From: Burkholderiales bacterium
Lineage (GTDB): Bacteria; Pseudomonadota; Gammaproteobacteria; Burkholderiales; Burkholderiaceae_C
Direction: 5' to 3'
DNA length: 56,819 nt
Assembly: GCA_947451035.1 (NCBI GenBank)
Contig: CANFXR010000008.1
Coordinates: 1 to 56,819, forward strand
The notes beneath the pieces were generated by a model that made no database searches, was not told the origin of the DNA, and saw only the letters and a program-made list of their open reading frames with translations. This document shows, piece after piece, positions 1 to 10,568 of this stretch (positions are counted from its first letter, which is position 1; every line of letters begins with the position of its first letter). The position numbers and the translations under genes are program-made.

Positions 1-423
1 ACCATCTGGATGGGCCATTTGCTGCTGGGCATGGCCTACGCCACGGTGGTGATCCAGGCTCGGCTGCTCGAACTGAACCCGCAGCTCGAAGAAGCCGCCA
101 TGGACCTCGGTGCGCGCCCATGGCAGGTCTTCACGCTGGTCACGCTGCCGATGATTTCGCAGTCGCTCATGTCGGCGTGGCTGCTCACCTTCACGCTGTC
201 GCTCGACGACGTGGTGCTGTCGGCTTTCCTGTCGGGACCGGGCTCCACGACCATGCCGCTGGTGATCTTTTCGCGCGCCCGCCTCGGCCTCAACCCGACC
301 GTCAACGCCGTGGCCACGGTGATCGTCGTGGTGGTGGCCATCGGCGTGGTGCTGGCCAGCTACTTCATCGCACGCGCCGAGCGCAACCGCTCGCTCGAAA
401 TGGCACAGGCCAACCGCGCCTAG
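1..423 (+). CDS. Polyamine ABC transporter permease, PotI-like (3' part only)
   Basis: Inner-membrane permease of a spermidine/putrescine-type ABC importer; the gene begins before the window and only about the last 140 residues are present. The frame is open from base 1 and stops with TAG at 421-423. The segment shows the EAA loop that contacts the ATPase (EEAAMDLGARPWQVFTLVTLP region, near bases 88-150), and two strongly hydrophobic segments follow it. The SLDDVVLSAFLSGPGSTTMP segment is typical of PotI/PotC. Downstream are an outer-membrane barrel, a PuuC-like dehydrogenase and a PuuA-like ligase, so uptake of putrescine or a related amine fits. The sub-family call is firm; the exact substrate is inferred. 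Confidence 0.85.
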   Translation, partial: TIWMGHLLLGMAYATVVIQARLLELNPQLEEAAMDLGARPWQVFTLVTLPMISQSLMSAWLLTFTLSLDDVVLSAFLSGPGSTTMPLVIFSRARLGLNPTVNAVATVIVVVVAIGVVLASYFIARAERNRSLEMAQANRA

Positions 424-467
424 GCGCACTCTCACGCTCAACCGAATCACTTCAAAGGAAACCCACC

Positions 468-1862
468 ATGACGATCTGGCGATCTTCCTGTCTTGCCCTG
501 GCGATTGCCGCGGCCTTCCCGCTGCCGGCTGCAGCGCAATCGAACGCCGAGTTGCTCAAGGAACTGCGCGCCCTGCGCGACCGCGTCACGCAACTCGAGG
601 ACAAGCTCAAGACCGCCGAAGCGACCAAGCCGACCATCGCACCCGTGGCCGCTGCTGCGCCGGGATGGGCAGCCGCGCCGGCGCCCGCCGGCATGACGCC
701 CGATCAGGCCCGCGAACTGGGCCGCCTGGCGGTCAAGGTCGACGCGCTCGAGGACCAGCGCGAGAGCTCGTCGTTCAAGGGACTGAAGATCAGCGGCAGC
801 ATCGATCCGGTGTTCATCTACAACAAGGCGCAAGACACGGCCGGCTTCCAGTTGCTCAACAACGTGCATGACGGCGACCATCCGTACACCTACGACAACT
901 CGTTCATCGGCACCGCCACGATCGACTTCCTCAAGGAATTCGAAGGCGGCACCAAGCTGCACCTGACGCTGATGCCTGACCGTGGCGTGGGCGCCAACAT
1001 CGGCGGGTCCATCGTTCACGAGGCCAGCGCCTCGATCCCGCTGACCGACGAGAAGACGCGCTTGATCGTCGGCCAGATCCCCGACTGGTCGGGCTATGAA
1101 ATGCTGCCCGCGGCGCTGAACAAACTGGTCACGCACAACTTGCTGTTCGATCTGGTCGCGCCGCTGTCGTACACCGGCGCGGGTCTGGAAGTCACGCGTG
1201 GCGCGTGGATCGTCAAGGGCGTAGTCGGCAACATGAACGCCACCAAGAAGGCTTCGGGCAACAAGACGCCGGTGCTCGCCTACCGCGGCGACTACACGAT
1301 CGACGAGTACTCGGGCATCGGCTTTGCCGGCGTGCATGGCAAGGCCTACAACCCCAACGGTGGCGCCGACTCCGGCGTCAATCTGTTCGAGGTCGATGGC
1401 TTCTACACCCGCGGCGACTGGACCATGCAGGGCGAGGTCAGCTTCGGCAGGCAGACCGACGCGGCCGTGGCGACTGACGCCAACGGCAAGCTTCAAGACG
1501 CTCAGTGGTGGGGCCTGTCGGGTCTGCTGGCCTACAAGTTCGACCCCCGGCTCGAAGGCGTGATCCGCGCCGACTACATCTACAACCGCCTGCACGGCGG
1601 CGGCCTGCTCGGTTACGGCAACGACCCGATCAACGGCATCGGTCTGGGCTACAGCCGCGACGGCGTGCTCAACGAAGGCCAGCACGGCTCCGACCGCTAC
1701 GCGCTGAGCGTGGGCGGCAACTACCGCATCAACGAGTACACGCTGTTGAAGCTTGAGTACCGCTTCGACTTCGCCGATCGCCGTGTCTTCGAGTACCTCG
1801 ACAAGAACGAGTGGAAAAAGAACAACCAGTTGTTCGGCGCTTCGGTCGTCGTGACGTTCTGA
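468..1862 (+). CDS. Outer-membrane beta-barrel protein with N-terminal coiled coil (DUF3138-like porin)
   Basis: A 464-residue exported protein. The ATG at 468 follows AAAGGAAA, a good ribosome site, and opens a signal peptide ending near AAAQS (residues 20-25). A short charged helix follows (LLKELRALRDRVTQLEDKL, about residues 27-45), typical of a periplasmic coiled coil in porins. The remainder alternates polar and aromatic residues in strand-like runs and ends in VVVTF with a terminal Phe, the usual signal for outer-membrane insertion. It resembles the DUF3138 family found in Burkholderiales. Its place between a polyamine permease gene and amine catabolism genes suggests it passes amines or their conjugates through the outer membrane, which is inference. 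Confidence 0.75.
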   Translation: MTIWRSSCLALAIAAAFPLPAAAQSNAELLKELRALRDRVTQLEDKLKTAEATKPTIAPVAAAAPGWAAAPAPAGMTPDQARELGRLAVKVDALEDQRESSSFKGLKISGSIDPVFIYNKAQDTAGFQLLNNVHDGDHPYTYDNSFIGTATIDFLKEFEGGTKLHLTLMPDRGVGANIGGSIVHEASASIPLTDEKTRLIVGQIPDWSGYEMLPAALNKLVTHNLLFDLVAPLSYTGAGLEVTRGAWIVKGVVGNMNATKKASGNKTPVLAYRGDYTIDEYSGIGFAGVHGKAYNPNGGADSGVNLFEVDGFYTRGDWTMQGEVSFGRQTDAAVATDANGKLQDAQWWGLSGLLAYKFDPRLEGVIRADYIYNRLHGGGLLGYGNDPINGIGLGYSRDGVLNEGQHGSDRYALSVGGNYRINEYTLLKLEYRFDFADRRVFEYLDKNEWKKNNQLFGASVVVTF

Positions 1863-1864
1863 CG

Positions 1865-3358
1865 ATGAGTTTTGCTGCGCGCGACTGGCACGCGCTGGCC
1901 GCCGGGTGCCGCCCCGATGGGCGGTTGCTCATCGACGGGCGGCGCTGCGACAGCGCCTCGGGCGAGACCTTCGACTGCGTCTCGCCCATCCACGGGCGCA
2001 CCATCGCGCAGGTCGCTCGGGGGCGCTCGGCCGACATCGATGCGGCCGTGGCCTCGGCGCGCCGTGCCTTCGATGACGGGCGCTGGGCGCACAAGCCGCC
2101 AGCGGTGCGCAAGAAGATCCTGGTGCGCTTTGCCGAGAAGATGCTCGCGGCCAAAGACGAACTCGCGCTGCTCGAAACGCTGGACATGGGCAAGCCCATC
2201 GGCGACAGCCTGAGCGTCGACGTGCCGTCGAGCGCGCGCTGCATCGCCTGGTATGGCGAGGCCATCGACAAGGTCTACGACGAGATCGCCCCCACGGCAC
2301 GCAGCGCGCTGGCGCTCATCACCCGCGAGCCCATGGGCGTGGTCGGCGCCATCGTGCCGTGGAACTACCCGCTGCTGATGACCGCCTGGAAGCTCGGCCC
2401 CGCGCTGGCGGCGGGCAACAGCGTGGTGCTCAAGCCCAGCGAAAAGGCCCCGCTCACCGCGCTGCGTTTGGCCGAGTTGGCGATCGAAGCCGGCTTGCCC
2501 GAAGGCGTGTTCAACGTGGTCCCCGGCTACGGCCATGAGGCCGGCGAGGCGCTGGCGCTGCACATGGACGTGGACGCCATCGGCTTTACTGGCAGCACCC
2601 GCGTGGGCCGCAAGATGCTTGAGTACGCGGGCCGCAGCAACCTCAAGCGCGTCTACAACGAACTCGGTGGCAAGTCGGCCTTCGTGGTGTTCGACGACTG
2701 CAACGACATCGCCCGCGCCGCGCGCACCGCCGCCGGCAGCCTGTTCTTCAACCAGGGCGAAAGCTGCAATGCGCCCACACGCATGCTGGTGCACGAGCGC
2801 GTGGCCGACGAGTTCATGGCGGTCGTGACGGCGCAACTGCCCAAGTACCAGCCCGCCGACCCGCTCGACCCCGACACCGCCATGGGCGCGCTGGTCGACG
2901 GCGCGCAGCTGCAAAGCGTGCTGGGCTACATCGACAGCGGCTGCAGCGAAGGCGCGCGGCTGGTGGCCGGCGGGCGCCAGACGCTGGCCGATACCGGCGG
3001 GTTCTACGTCGAGCCCGCGGTGTTCGACGGCGTGACCAACCAGATGCGCATCGCCCGCGAGGAAATCTTCGGGCCGGTGATGTCGGTGATCCGCTTCAGC
3101 ACCGAGGCCGAGGCGGTGGCGATCGCCAACGATTCGCCCTACGGCTTGCAAGCCAGCGTGTGGAGCCACCAGCTCGACCGCGCGCACCGCGTGGCGCGCA
3201 ACCTGCGCGCAGGCACCGTGCACGTGAACCAGTACGACGAAGACGACATCACCGTGCCCTTCGGCGGCTACAAGCAAAGCGGCAATGGCCGCGACAAGTC
3301 GCTGCACGCCTTCGACAAGTACACCGAACTGAAAACCACCTGGCTGCGCATCGACTGA
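1865..3358 (+). CDS. Aldehyde dehydrogenase, PuuC-like
   Basis: NAD(P)-dependent aldehyde dehydrogenase of 497 residues, the normal family length. The start ATG lies 2 bases after the previous stop. Visible landmarks are the substrate/NAD motif VPWNYPLLM, the coenzyme loop GFTGSTRVGRKM, the general base Glu266 in ELGGKS and the nucleophile Cys301 in NQGESC. Overall it is closest to gamma-glutamyl-gamma-aminobutyraldehyde dehydrogenase (PuuC/AldH), which oxidises the aldehyde formed from putrescine. Neighbouring permease and glutamine-synthetase-fold ligase genes support a gamma-glutamylated polyamine route. No PuuB oxidase or PuuD hydrolase is in the window; they may lie upstream. Other amino-aldehydes remain possible substrates. 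Confidence 0.85.
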   Translation: MSFAARDWHALAAGCRPDGRLLIDGRRCDSASGETFDCVSPIHGRTIAQVARGRSADIDAAVASARRAFDDGRWAHKPPAVRKKILVRFAEKMLAAKDELALLETLDMGKPIGDSLSVDVPSSARCIAWYGEAIDKVYDEIAPTARSALALITREPMGVVGAIVPWNYPLLMTAWKLGPALAAGNSVVLKPSEKAPLTALRLAELAIEAGLPEGVFNVVPGYGHEAGEALALHMDVDAIGFTGSTRVGRKMLEYAGRSNLKRVYNELGGKSAFVVFDDCNDIARAARTAAGSLFFNQGESCNAPTRMLVHERVADEFMAVVTAQLPKYQPADPLDPDTAMGALVDGAQLQSVLGYIDSGCSEGARLVAGGRQTLADTGGFYVEPAVFDGVTNQMRIAREEIFGPVMSVIRFSTEAEAVAIANDSPYGLQASVWSHQLDRAHRVARNLRAGTVHVNQYDEDDITVPFGGYKQSGNGRDKSLHAFDKYTELKTTWLRID

Positions 3359-3389
3359 CGCGCATCCCGGCACCCAGTCCGCAAACACC

Positions 3390-4760
3390 ATGACCCGCAC
3401 TGAACCCTTGCCGTCCGCCATCAGCCCGTCGGCGCTGATCGAGCAACTGGCCGCCGCCGGCGTGCACAGCCTGCTCGCGCAGTTCACCGACGTGCACGGC
3501 GTGGCGCGCGGCAAGCTGGTGCCCTTGAACCAGCTCGAGCTGCTGATGACCGAAGGTGTGGGCTTTGCCGGCCCGTCAATCTGGGGCACCGGGTTGCCGC
3601 GCAGCGGACCGCGCGCCGAGTACTACGGCCGTGGGCAAATCGACAGCACGCGCGCCCTGCCCTGGCTGCCCGGCATCGCCCGCGTGGTGTGCGACGGTTA
3701 CGTGGCCGGCTTGCCGTTCGACGCCTGCCCGCGCCAGGTGCTGCGCCGGCAGGTGGCCCGACTGGCCGAACGCGGCTGGACGCTGCGCACCGGCATCGAG
3801 CCCGAGTTTTTTCTGCTGCGCCGCACCGAGGGTGGCTTCGAGCCTGCTGACGCGTTCGACCGGCTCGACAAGCCGTCGTACGACCTCAAGAGCCTGCCGC
3901 GCCAGCGCGAGTTTTTGCAGGCACTGGCCGACGGCCTCACGCGCTGCGGGCTCGATGTGTTCCAGATCGACCACGAAGACGCCCACGGCCAGTACGAGCT
4001 CAACTTTCATCACGCCGATGCGCTCACCAGCGCCGACCACCTGATGCTGTTCAAGATGGCCGCGCACACGCTGGCCGAAGCGCGCGGCATGGTGTTTTCA
4101 ATGATGCCCAAGCCCTTCGCCAACCAGCCCGGCAGCGGCATGCACTTCCATGTGTCGCTGTGGAGTGAACCCACCGCCACGCAAGCCGCCACCTGCGTGT
4201 TCGACGACGCCGGGCAGGATCTGTCGCCGCTGGGACTGCACTTCATCGCCGGTGTGCTGCACCACGCCGCTGCGCTCACCGCCATCGGCGCGCCCACGGT
4301 CAACAGCTACAAGCGGCTCACGGTGGGCAGCTCGATCACCGGCACGACCTGGGCGCCGGCGTGCGTGACGCACGGCCCGAACAACCGCACCGCGCTAGTG
4401 CGCACGCTGCCCGGGCGCTTCGAGTGGCGCGTGCCGGACGCCTCAGCCAATCCGTATCTGGCCACCGCCGCGCTGATCGCCGCCGGGCTCGACGGCATCG
4501 ACCGCCAGCTCGATGCGGGCAGCGCGTGCACCGACGACCTGTTCGAGTGCTCGCCAGAGCAGTTGCAAGCGCGCGGCATCGCGCAGCTGCCGCCTAGCCT
4601 GAGCGCAGCCATCGACGCGCTCGAAGCCAACCCGGTGATCTGCGCCGCGCTGGGCGACACGCTGGCGGGCGAATTCATCCGGCTCAAGCGCGCCGAATGG
4701 ACCGAATACGCCCGGCACGTCAGCCCGTGGGAGATGGCCCGCTACGCCGCGGCGTTTTGA
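3390..4760 (+). CDS. Glutamine synthetase-fold ligase (gamma-glutamylpolyamine synthetase or type III GS-like)
   Basis: ATP-dependent ligase of 456 residues with the glutamine synthetase fold. Metal and substrate motifs are in order: IEPEFFLL (about residue 134), GQYELNFHHADAL (about 200), GSGMHFHVSLW (about 250) and a C-terminal FEWRVPDASANPYL. The family joins glutamate to ammonia, methylamine or polyamines. The adjacent PuuC-like dehydrogenase and PotI-like permease favour putrescine/polyamine glutamylation (PuuA-like), but the sequence style (MVFSMMPKPFANQPGSGMH) is also seen in proteins annotated as type III glutamate-ammonia ligase, so no symbol is given. The 3' end overlaps the convergent aldolase gene by 41 bases. 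Confidence 0.8.
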   Translation: MTRTEPLPSAISPSALIEQLAAAGVHSLLAQFTDVHGVARGKLVPLNQLELLMTEGVGFAGPSIWGTGLPRSGPRAEYYGRGQIDSTRALPWLPGIARVVCDGYVAGLPFDACPRQVLRRQVARLAERGWTLRTGIEPEFFLLRRTEGGFEPADAFDRLDKPSYDLKSLPRQREFLQALADGLTRCGLDVFQIDHEDAHGQYELNFHHADALTSADHLMLFKMAAHTLAEARGMVFSMMPKPFANQPGSGMHFHVSLWSEPTATQAATCVFDDAGQDLSPLGLHFIAGVLHHAAALTAIGAPTVNSYKRLTVGSSITGTTWAPACVTHGPNNRTALVRTLPGRFEWRVPDASANPYLATAALIAAGLDGIDRQLDAGSACTDDLFECSPEQLQARGIAQLPPSLSAAIDALEANPVICAALGDTLAGEFIRLKRAEWTEYARHVSPWEMARYAAAF

Positions 4761-5384
4761 CGTAGCTGCGAAAGCGCTCGATCACCTCGGCCATCTCGGC
4801 CGCACCCAGCAACACAGGCTCGCCCACGGCCAGGGCCTTGAGGAACATCTCGCACAGCGACTCGATCTCCTGCGCGACCTTGATGGCCTGCGACAAGGTG
4901 TTGCCCGCAGCAACCAGGCCGTGATTGGCCATCAGGCAGGCGAGCCGATCGCGCATCGCGTCGATCACGGCCGCCGACAGCGCTTCGGTGCCAAACAGCC
5001 GGTACGGCGCGCAGCGCACCGAATCACCGCCGGCCACCGCCACCATGTAATGAAAGCTCGGCAGGTCGCGCCGCAGACAGGCCAGTGCCGTCGCGTGCAC
5101 CGAGTGCGTGTGCACGATGGCGTTGAGCTCGGGGCGCTGCGCATAGATCGCCTGGTGGAAATGCCATTCGGACGACGGCTGCCAGCGGCCGCGCAGATCG
5201 CCGTCCTCGCCCATCCACACCAGATCGTCAGGCCCGAGTTCGTCAGCGCCCATGCCGGTGGGCGTGATCAGCATGCCGCCACCGAAGCGCTGGCTGAGGT
5301 TGCCGCTGCTGCCGCGGTTCAGGCCCAGCGCGTCGAGCCGGCGCTGCGCGGCCACCAGCTCGCTGCGCACCGCGCCTTCGTCGT

Positions 5385-5388
<4 letters not shown>
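4720..5388 (-). CDS. Class II aldolase family protein (MtnB-like dehydratase or DHAP-shunt aldolase)
   Basis: A 222-residue zinc enzyme of the class II aldolase/adducin family. The metal site is visible as His93 and His95 (VHTHSVHA) plus His156 (MANHGL), with acidic Glu74 in SSEWHFH. The ATG overlaps the stop of mtnA by 4 bases (ATGA), so the two are translationally coupled. In the methionine salvage cycle the enzyme after MtnA is the dehydratase MtnB. In the alternative DHAP shunt a paralogous aldolase splits 5-methylthioribulose-1-P or 5-deoxyribulose-1-P into DHAP and an aldehyde. No mtnC, mtnD or mtnK is nearby, so the choice cannot be settled here. Confidence 0.8.
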
Positions 5389-7495
<2,107 letters not shown>

Positions 7496-7601
7496 GGAAA
7501 CCCCCAGGTGGTTGGTGTATTTCGTTTTATTCAACTTGTAGCGTCACCCGTGGGGCCGATCTGACCTTGGTCTGAGCCGCAAGCCCGTGTGGCTCGGAGC
7601 G

Positions 7602-7624
7602 CGCGGGGCTGACGCAGCCCCGCG
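7602..7624 (-). terminator. Strong stem-loop after the wzi-like gene, possible terminator
   Basis: A perfect 10-bp inverted repeat (CGCGGGGCTG / CAGCCCCGCG) with a 3-nt loop lies 10 bases past the minus-strand stop at 7634. There is no clear T run after it, so it may act as a factor-assisted terminator or 3' stabiliser rather than a textbook intrinsic one. Confidence 0.5.
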
Positions 7625-7633
7625 TCGCTTCAG

Positions 7634-9154
7634 TTAGAAAGGTCTCTCGATGCCCAGGCCGACGCGCACGTTGTTGCGCTTGTTGGCGCCTTGGTCCTGG
7701 CCTTGGGCCAGGTGCGTGTAGCCCAGCTCGGGGGTGAGCGTCAGGCCTTGCCACTGCAAAGTCTGGCTGGCACTGAGCCCCCACATGCGCCCGTGGGGGG
7801 CGTCCAGCGAGGGGCTGTAGGCGCCAAGGCTGGTCTTGATGGTTCCCGCATGCAGTTTCAACTGAAGCTGCTGCTCGGCATCCATCCAGCCCACGGTCAA
7901 CACCCGCGAGCCCGAACCCTGCGCAGGCCCGACCCACCTTGCGCCATGCGTGTAACCCTGGCTGTAAACCCCGTTCACATAGCCCGGAAAAGTCGGCTTG
8001 TGGTCCCACGGCAAGCTGTAGCCGTTCGAATCCGCCCACTCGACAAAGGTCCTGTAGCGGCCGTTGCCGTAGGTCTTTTCGACACCCCACAGCGTCATGA
8101 ACTTGAACGGCAAGGGAGGGAAGTCGCCCTGGGCGTCCTCGCCCATCCATTGCGAGTAAGCCGCGCAACCGCCCCAGGAGGCCGGGCAGCTGGCGCGCAC
8201 GTCGTAGCCCGCAATCTGATTGCTGCTGTCCACGGGATCGCCCGGGTCTTGATTGACGTTTTGCCCAAAAAACGCATCCACGAAATTACCGAAGCCACCC
8301 GGGCGGCCCTTGCCGCCTGTTTGCAGACCACGGCTCAAGCCCAGTTCCAGCCACGACATGGGCTTCAAGGTCAAACGCATGCCCGAAAACAAAAATCCCC
8401 TGGGCTGCTTTTCAACCACCACCGGGTCTTGTGACTGGGCCACAAACACATCCAGGTTCCAAGGCCCCATCCACGACAACCAAACGCTGTCCGAAGCCTG
8501 CACCGAGCCGCGCTGCACACCCACCCCCACCCAAGCCGGGTTGTTGTGCCCGTTGATCATGCTGCTTTGCCAACCCGGGCCCCACCAGTTCTGGCGCGCA
8601 AAGGCCTGCAGGTTCCAACCGCCCCAAGCCAACACCAGCTCGCTGCCCTCGGGGTTCAGGGTGTGCCCGCTTTCATGCGGCGCACCGCTCAAGTTGGCGT
8701 GCAATGAATTGGCATTGACGCCCAGGCTGGCGCCCAAGCGCCCCGCGGCCGACACCTCGTCACCCGCCCAACGGCCCTCGGCGCTGGCCACGCTCGCGTT
8801 GCTGCCCGGGGAATAGCGTTCGTTGTAGCCGCCCAGCCCCTCGGACCGGGTGCGCGCCTGCAGCCGGGCATGCCCACGCGAGCGCAAGGCCGCCAACTCT
8901 GAGAGCACAAAGTCCCGTGACGCCTTGAGCCCGTAGGCTTGGTCTGGCAAGGCCAAATGCTCCAGGGCCTGCTGCACCGCCGCTGCGGGCAACGGCCAAT
9001 GCGTCACCGTCAAAGGCAATCCAGCGTTGTCTGCCAACCATTGCAAATGGTGACGCGCTTGCCAGGTTGGCGTGTACGACACGCTGGCCGGCGTTTGCGC
9101 TGGCGCTGCGCAAGCCAGAACAGACAAACAAAAAGCAAAGATCAATTTGTGCAT
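7634..9154 (-). CDS. Capsule assembly Wzi family outer-membrane protein
   Basis: A 506-residue outer-membrane barrel with a signal peptide (residues 1 to about 19, ending APAQ). An N-terminal helical part (about residues 25-90) precedes the barrel, as in E. coli Wzi, a lectin-like anchor for group 1 capsule. Barrel landmarks include QNWWGPGW, the NNPAWVGVG stretch and the final GLGIERPF ending in Phe. No wza, wzb, wzc or capsule operon is present, so the role may be surface glycan or glycolipid binding. Hand counts of several lines inside the gene give roughly 53-65% GC, below flanking genes (about 80% in a sample mtnA line), a possible sign of transfer. The ATG at 9154 matches the signal peptide. 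Confidence 0.8.
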   Translation of the reverse strand: MHKLIFAFCLSVLACAAPAQTPASVSYTPTWQARHHLQWLADNAGLPLTVTHWPLPAAAVQQALEHLALPDQAYGLKASRDFVLSELAALRSRGHARLQARTRSEGLGGYNERYSPGSNASVASAEGRWAGDEVSAAGRLGASLGVNANSLHANLSGAPHESGHTLNPEGSELVLAWGGWNLQAFARQNWWGPGWQSSMINGHNNPAWVGVGVQRGSVQASDSVWLSWMGPWNLDVFVAQSQDPVVVEKQPRGFLFSGMRLTLKPMSWLELGLSRGLQTGGKGRPGGFGNFVDAFFGQNVNQDPGDPVDSSNQIAGYDVRASCPASWGGCAAYSQWMGEDAQGDFPPLPFKFMTLWGVEKTYGNGRYRTFVEWADSNGYSLPWDHKPTFPGYVNGVYSQGYTHGARWVGPAQGSGSRVLTVGWMDAEQQLQLKLHAGTIKTSLGAYSPSLDAPHGRMWGLSASQTLQWQGLTLTPELGYTHLAQGQDQGANKRNNVRVGLGIERPF

Positions 9155-9471
9155 GACATAGCGCTCTGCGCCTCCAAGACAACACTGGACCACCCCGGTT
9201 TTTGAGGGGGCTGCGACCATCACCGGGATGCTCATCGGCAAGGCGGGTGGAAACACGCTGGGATGGATGGATTGTGGTGCGGCGGCTCTTGCCGCGGCGG
9301 CGGTCTTCGTCGGCCCTATAGAGTCCGAGGGAACCATCGGCGCCGGCACGGTGTCCAGCGCGCCGGCGCCGGTGTGCGAGTTCGTTTGACGGCCAGCCGC
9401 AACGAGACCCCCCAATTTGCGAGCGCGCCAGCCAAAGCACTTCGCAACGAGGCCCCCGTGATCCCACTTCC
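9155..9471. promoter_or_regulatory. 317-bp divergent intergenic region
   Basis: Sits between the minus-strand wzi-like gene and the plus-strand GT61-like gene, so it must hold both start regions. I see no convincing -35/-10 pair, no JUMPstart-like motif and no believable small ORF. A GC-rich inverted element (GGCGCCGGC / GCGCCGGCGCC) lies around 9347-9371. Confidence 0.35.
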
Positions 9472-10557
9472 ATGATCTTCACGAAAACCCATTCACCCCA
9501 GTGCAGCACCCGCCCTGCGCAGTTGCATCTGCGCAGGCTGCTCGGCAAGCCGCCACGCCTGAGCGAGGTGGCCGAGCGCAGCTATCAGTTGCATCCGGCC
9601 GAATCCTTCAATGCGCCGCCGGCGTGCTTCGAGCCGTCGGACATGGAGCGCGTGGTGGGCTACGGCACCAACCGTGACCGGGAGTTGCGCCGCATCCAGG
9701 GCGGCCCGAAAACGACCCATCCGACGGTGATGTACCGGCTGCGTGATGTGCAGATGTTCAGCGGCCACCTCTTGTTTGCCAACATGATCCGGCGCTGGGA
9801 GCATCAGGCGCGCATGCCCTGGATGACCAGCGGCGACCAGTTGGAATGCGACAGCGCGGCCCTGGCCAACTCGAAACTGGGGCTTCGATACTTCGGCCAT
9901 TGGCTGCACGACGATCTGCCCATGTGCCTGGCCACACAGGACATGGGCCCGCTGGTCACGCCACAGATCGGGCCATCCTCCCATCATCAGTCGGCCTACC
10001 TGGACGTCACCGGCCTGCAGATCACACGCTGTGACTCGGTGAGGTTCAAGGAGCTTTACTACGTCGACGACTGGCACGCCGAGAACAGCCACAAGAAAGC
10101 CCGCCTCCTTGAGATTCGCCAGCGCTTGTGGGCGGCCTATCCATCGGCGCCCCACGCAGGCGTTTTCCTGGTGCGCGGCTCAGGAGGCCAGCGGCGTGTC
10201 TTGCGCAACGAGATGGAGCTCGCGGCGTCCATGAGCGAGCGGGGAATCCGCGTGATCGATGTGGCCCAAGCCAGCCCCGAGGAGGTCATGAGGCAGTGCG
10301 CCAACGCGCGCGTGGTGATCGGCGTGGAAGGCAGTCAACTCAACAATGGCCTGATATCAATGGCGGACGAAGGATCGATGCTGGTGATTCAGCCGCCCCG
10401 CCGCTTCAACTGTCACCACAAGGAGCTGTGCGACATCCTGGGCGTGCGCTACGGCTTTGTGGTCGGCGCATCCTTCGACAAGAGCCCGGATTTTTCGGTG
10501 GACTTGGGCCTGGTGCATCGGCTGCTCGACCGGTTGATGTCCCCTTCAATCACCTGA
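9472..10557 (+). CDS. GT61-family (DUF563-like) glycosyltransferase
   Basis: A 361-residue soluble protein with no signal peptide or membrane segment. Two motifs define the family: YFGHWLHDDLP (140-150), matching the N-terminal GHW.-D pattern, and VVIGVEGSQLNNGL (281-294), matching the G.HG..L.N segment near the nucleotide-sugar site. GT61 enzymes transfer xylose, GlcNAc or other sugars onto glycans or LPS-like acceptors. It is followed after 11 bases by a GT-A type glycosyltransferase and then by lipid genes, so decoration of a glycolipid is a reasonable guess. The sugar and acceptor cannot be told from sequence. Confidence 0.7.
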   Translation: MIFTKTHSPQCSTRPAQLHLRRLLGKPPRLSEVAERSYQLHPAESFNAPPACFEPSDMERVVGYGTNRDRELRRIQGGPKTTHPTVMYRLRDVQMFSGHLLFANMIRRWEHQARMPWMTSGDQLECDSAALANSKLGLRYFGHWLHDDLPMCLATQDMGPLVTPQIGPSSHHQSAYLDVTGLQITRCDSVRFKELYYVDDWHAENSHKKARLLEIRQRLWAAYPSAPHAGVFLVRGSGGQRRVLRNEMELAASMSERGIRVIDVAQASPEEVMRQCANARVVIGVEGSQLNNGLISMADEGSMLVIQPPRRFNCHHKELCDILGVRYGFVVGASFDKSPDFSVDLGLVHRLLDRLMSPSIT

Positions 10558-10568
10558 CCCCCTGAACC

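Noticed and set aside
1721-3589. Minus-strand frame opposite the aldehyde dehydrogenase
   Set aside because: Shadow of a gene with intact catalytic residues on the plus strand.
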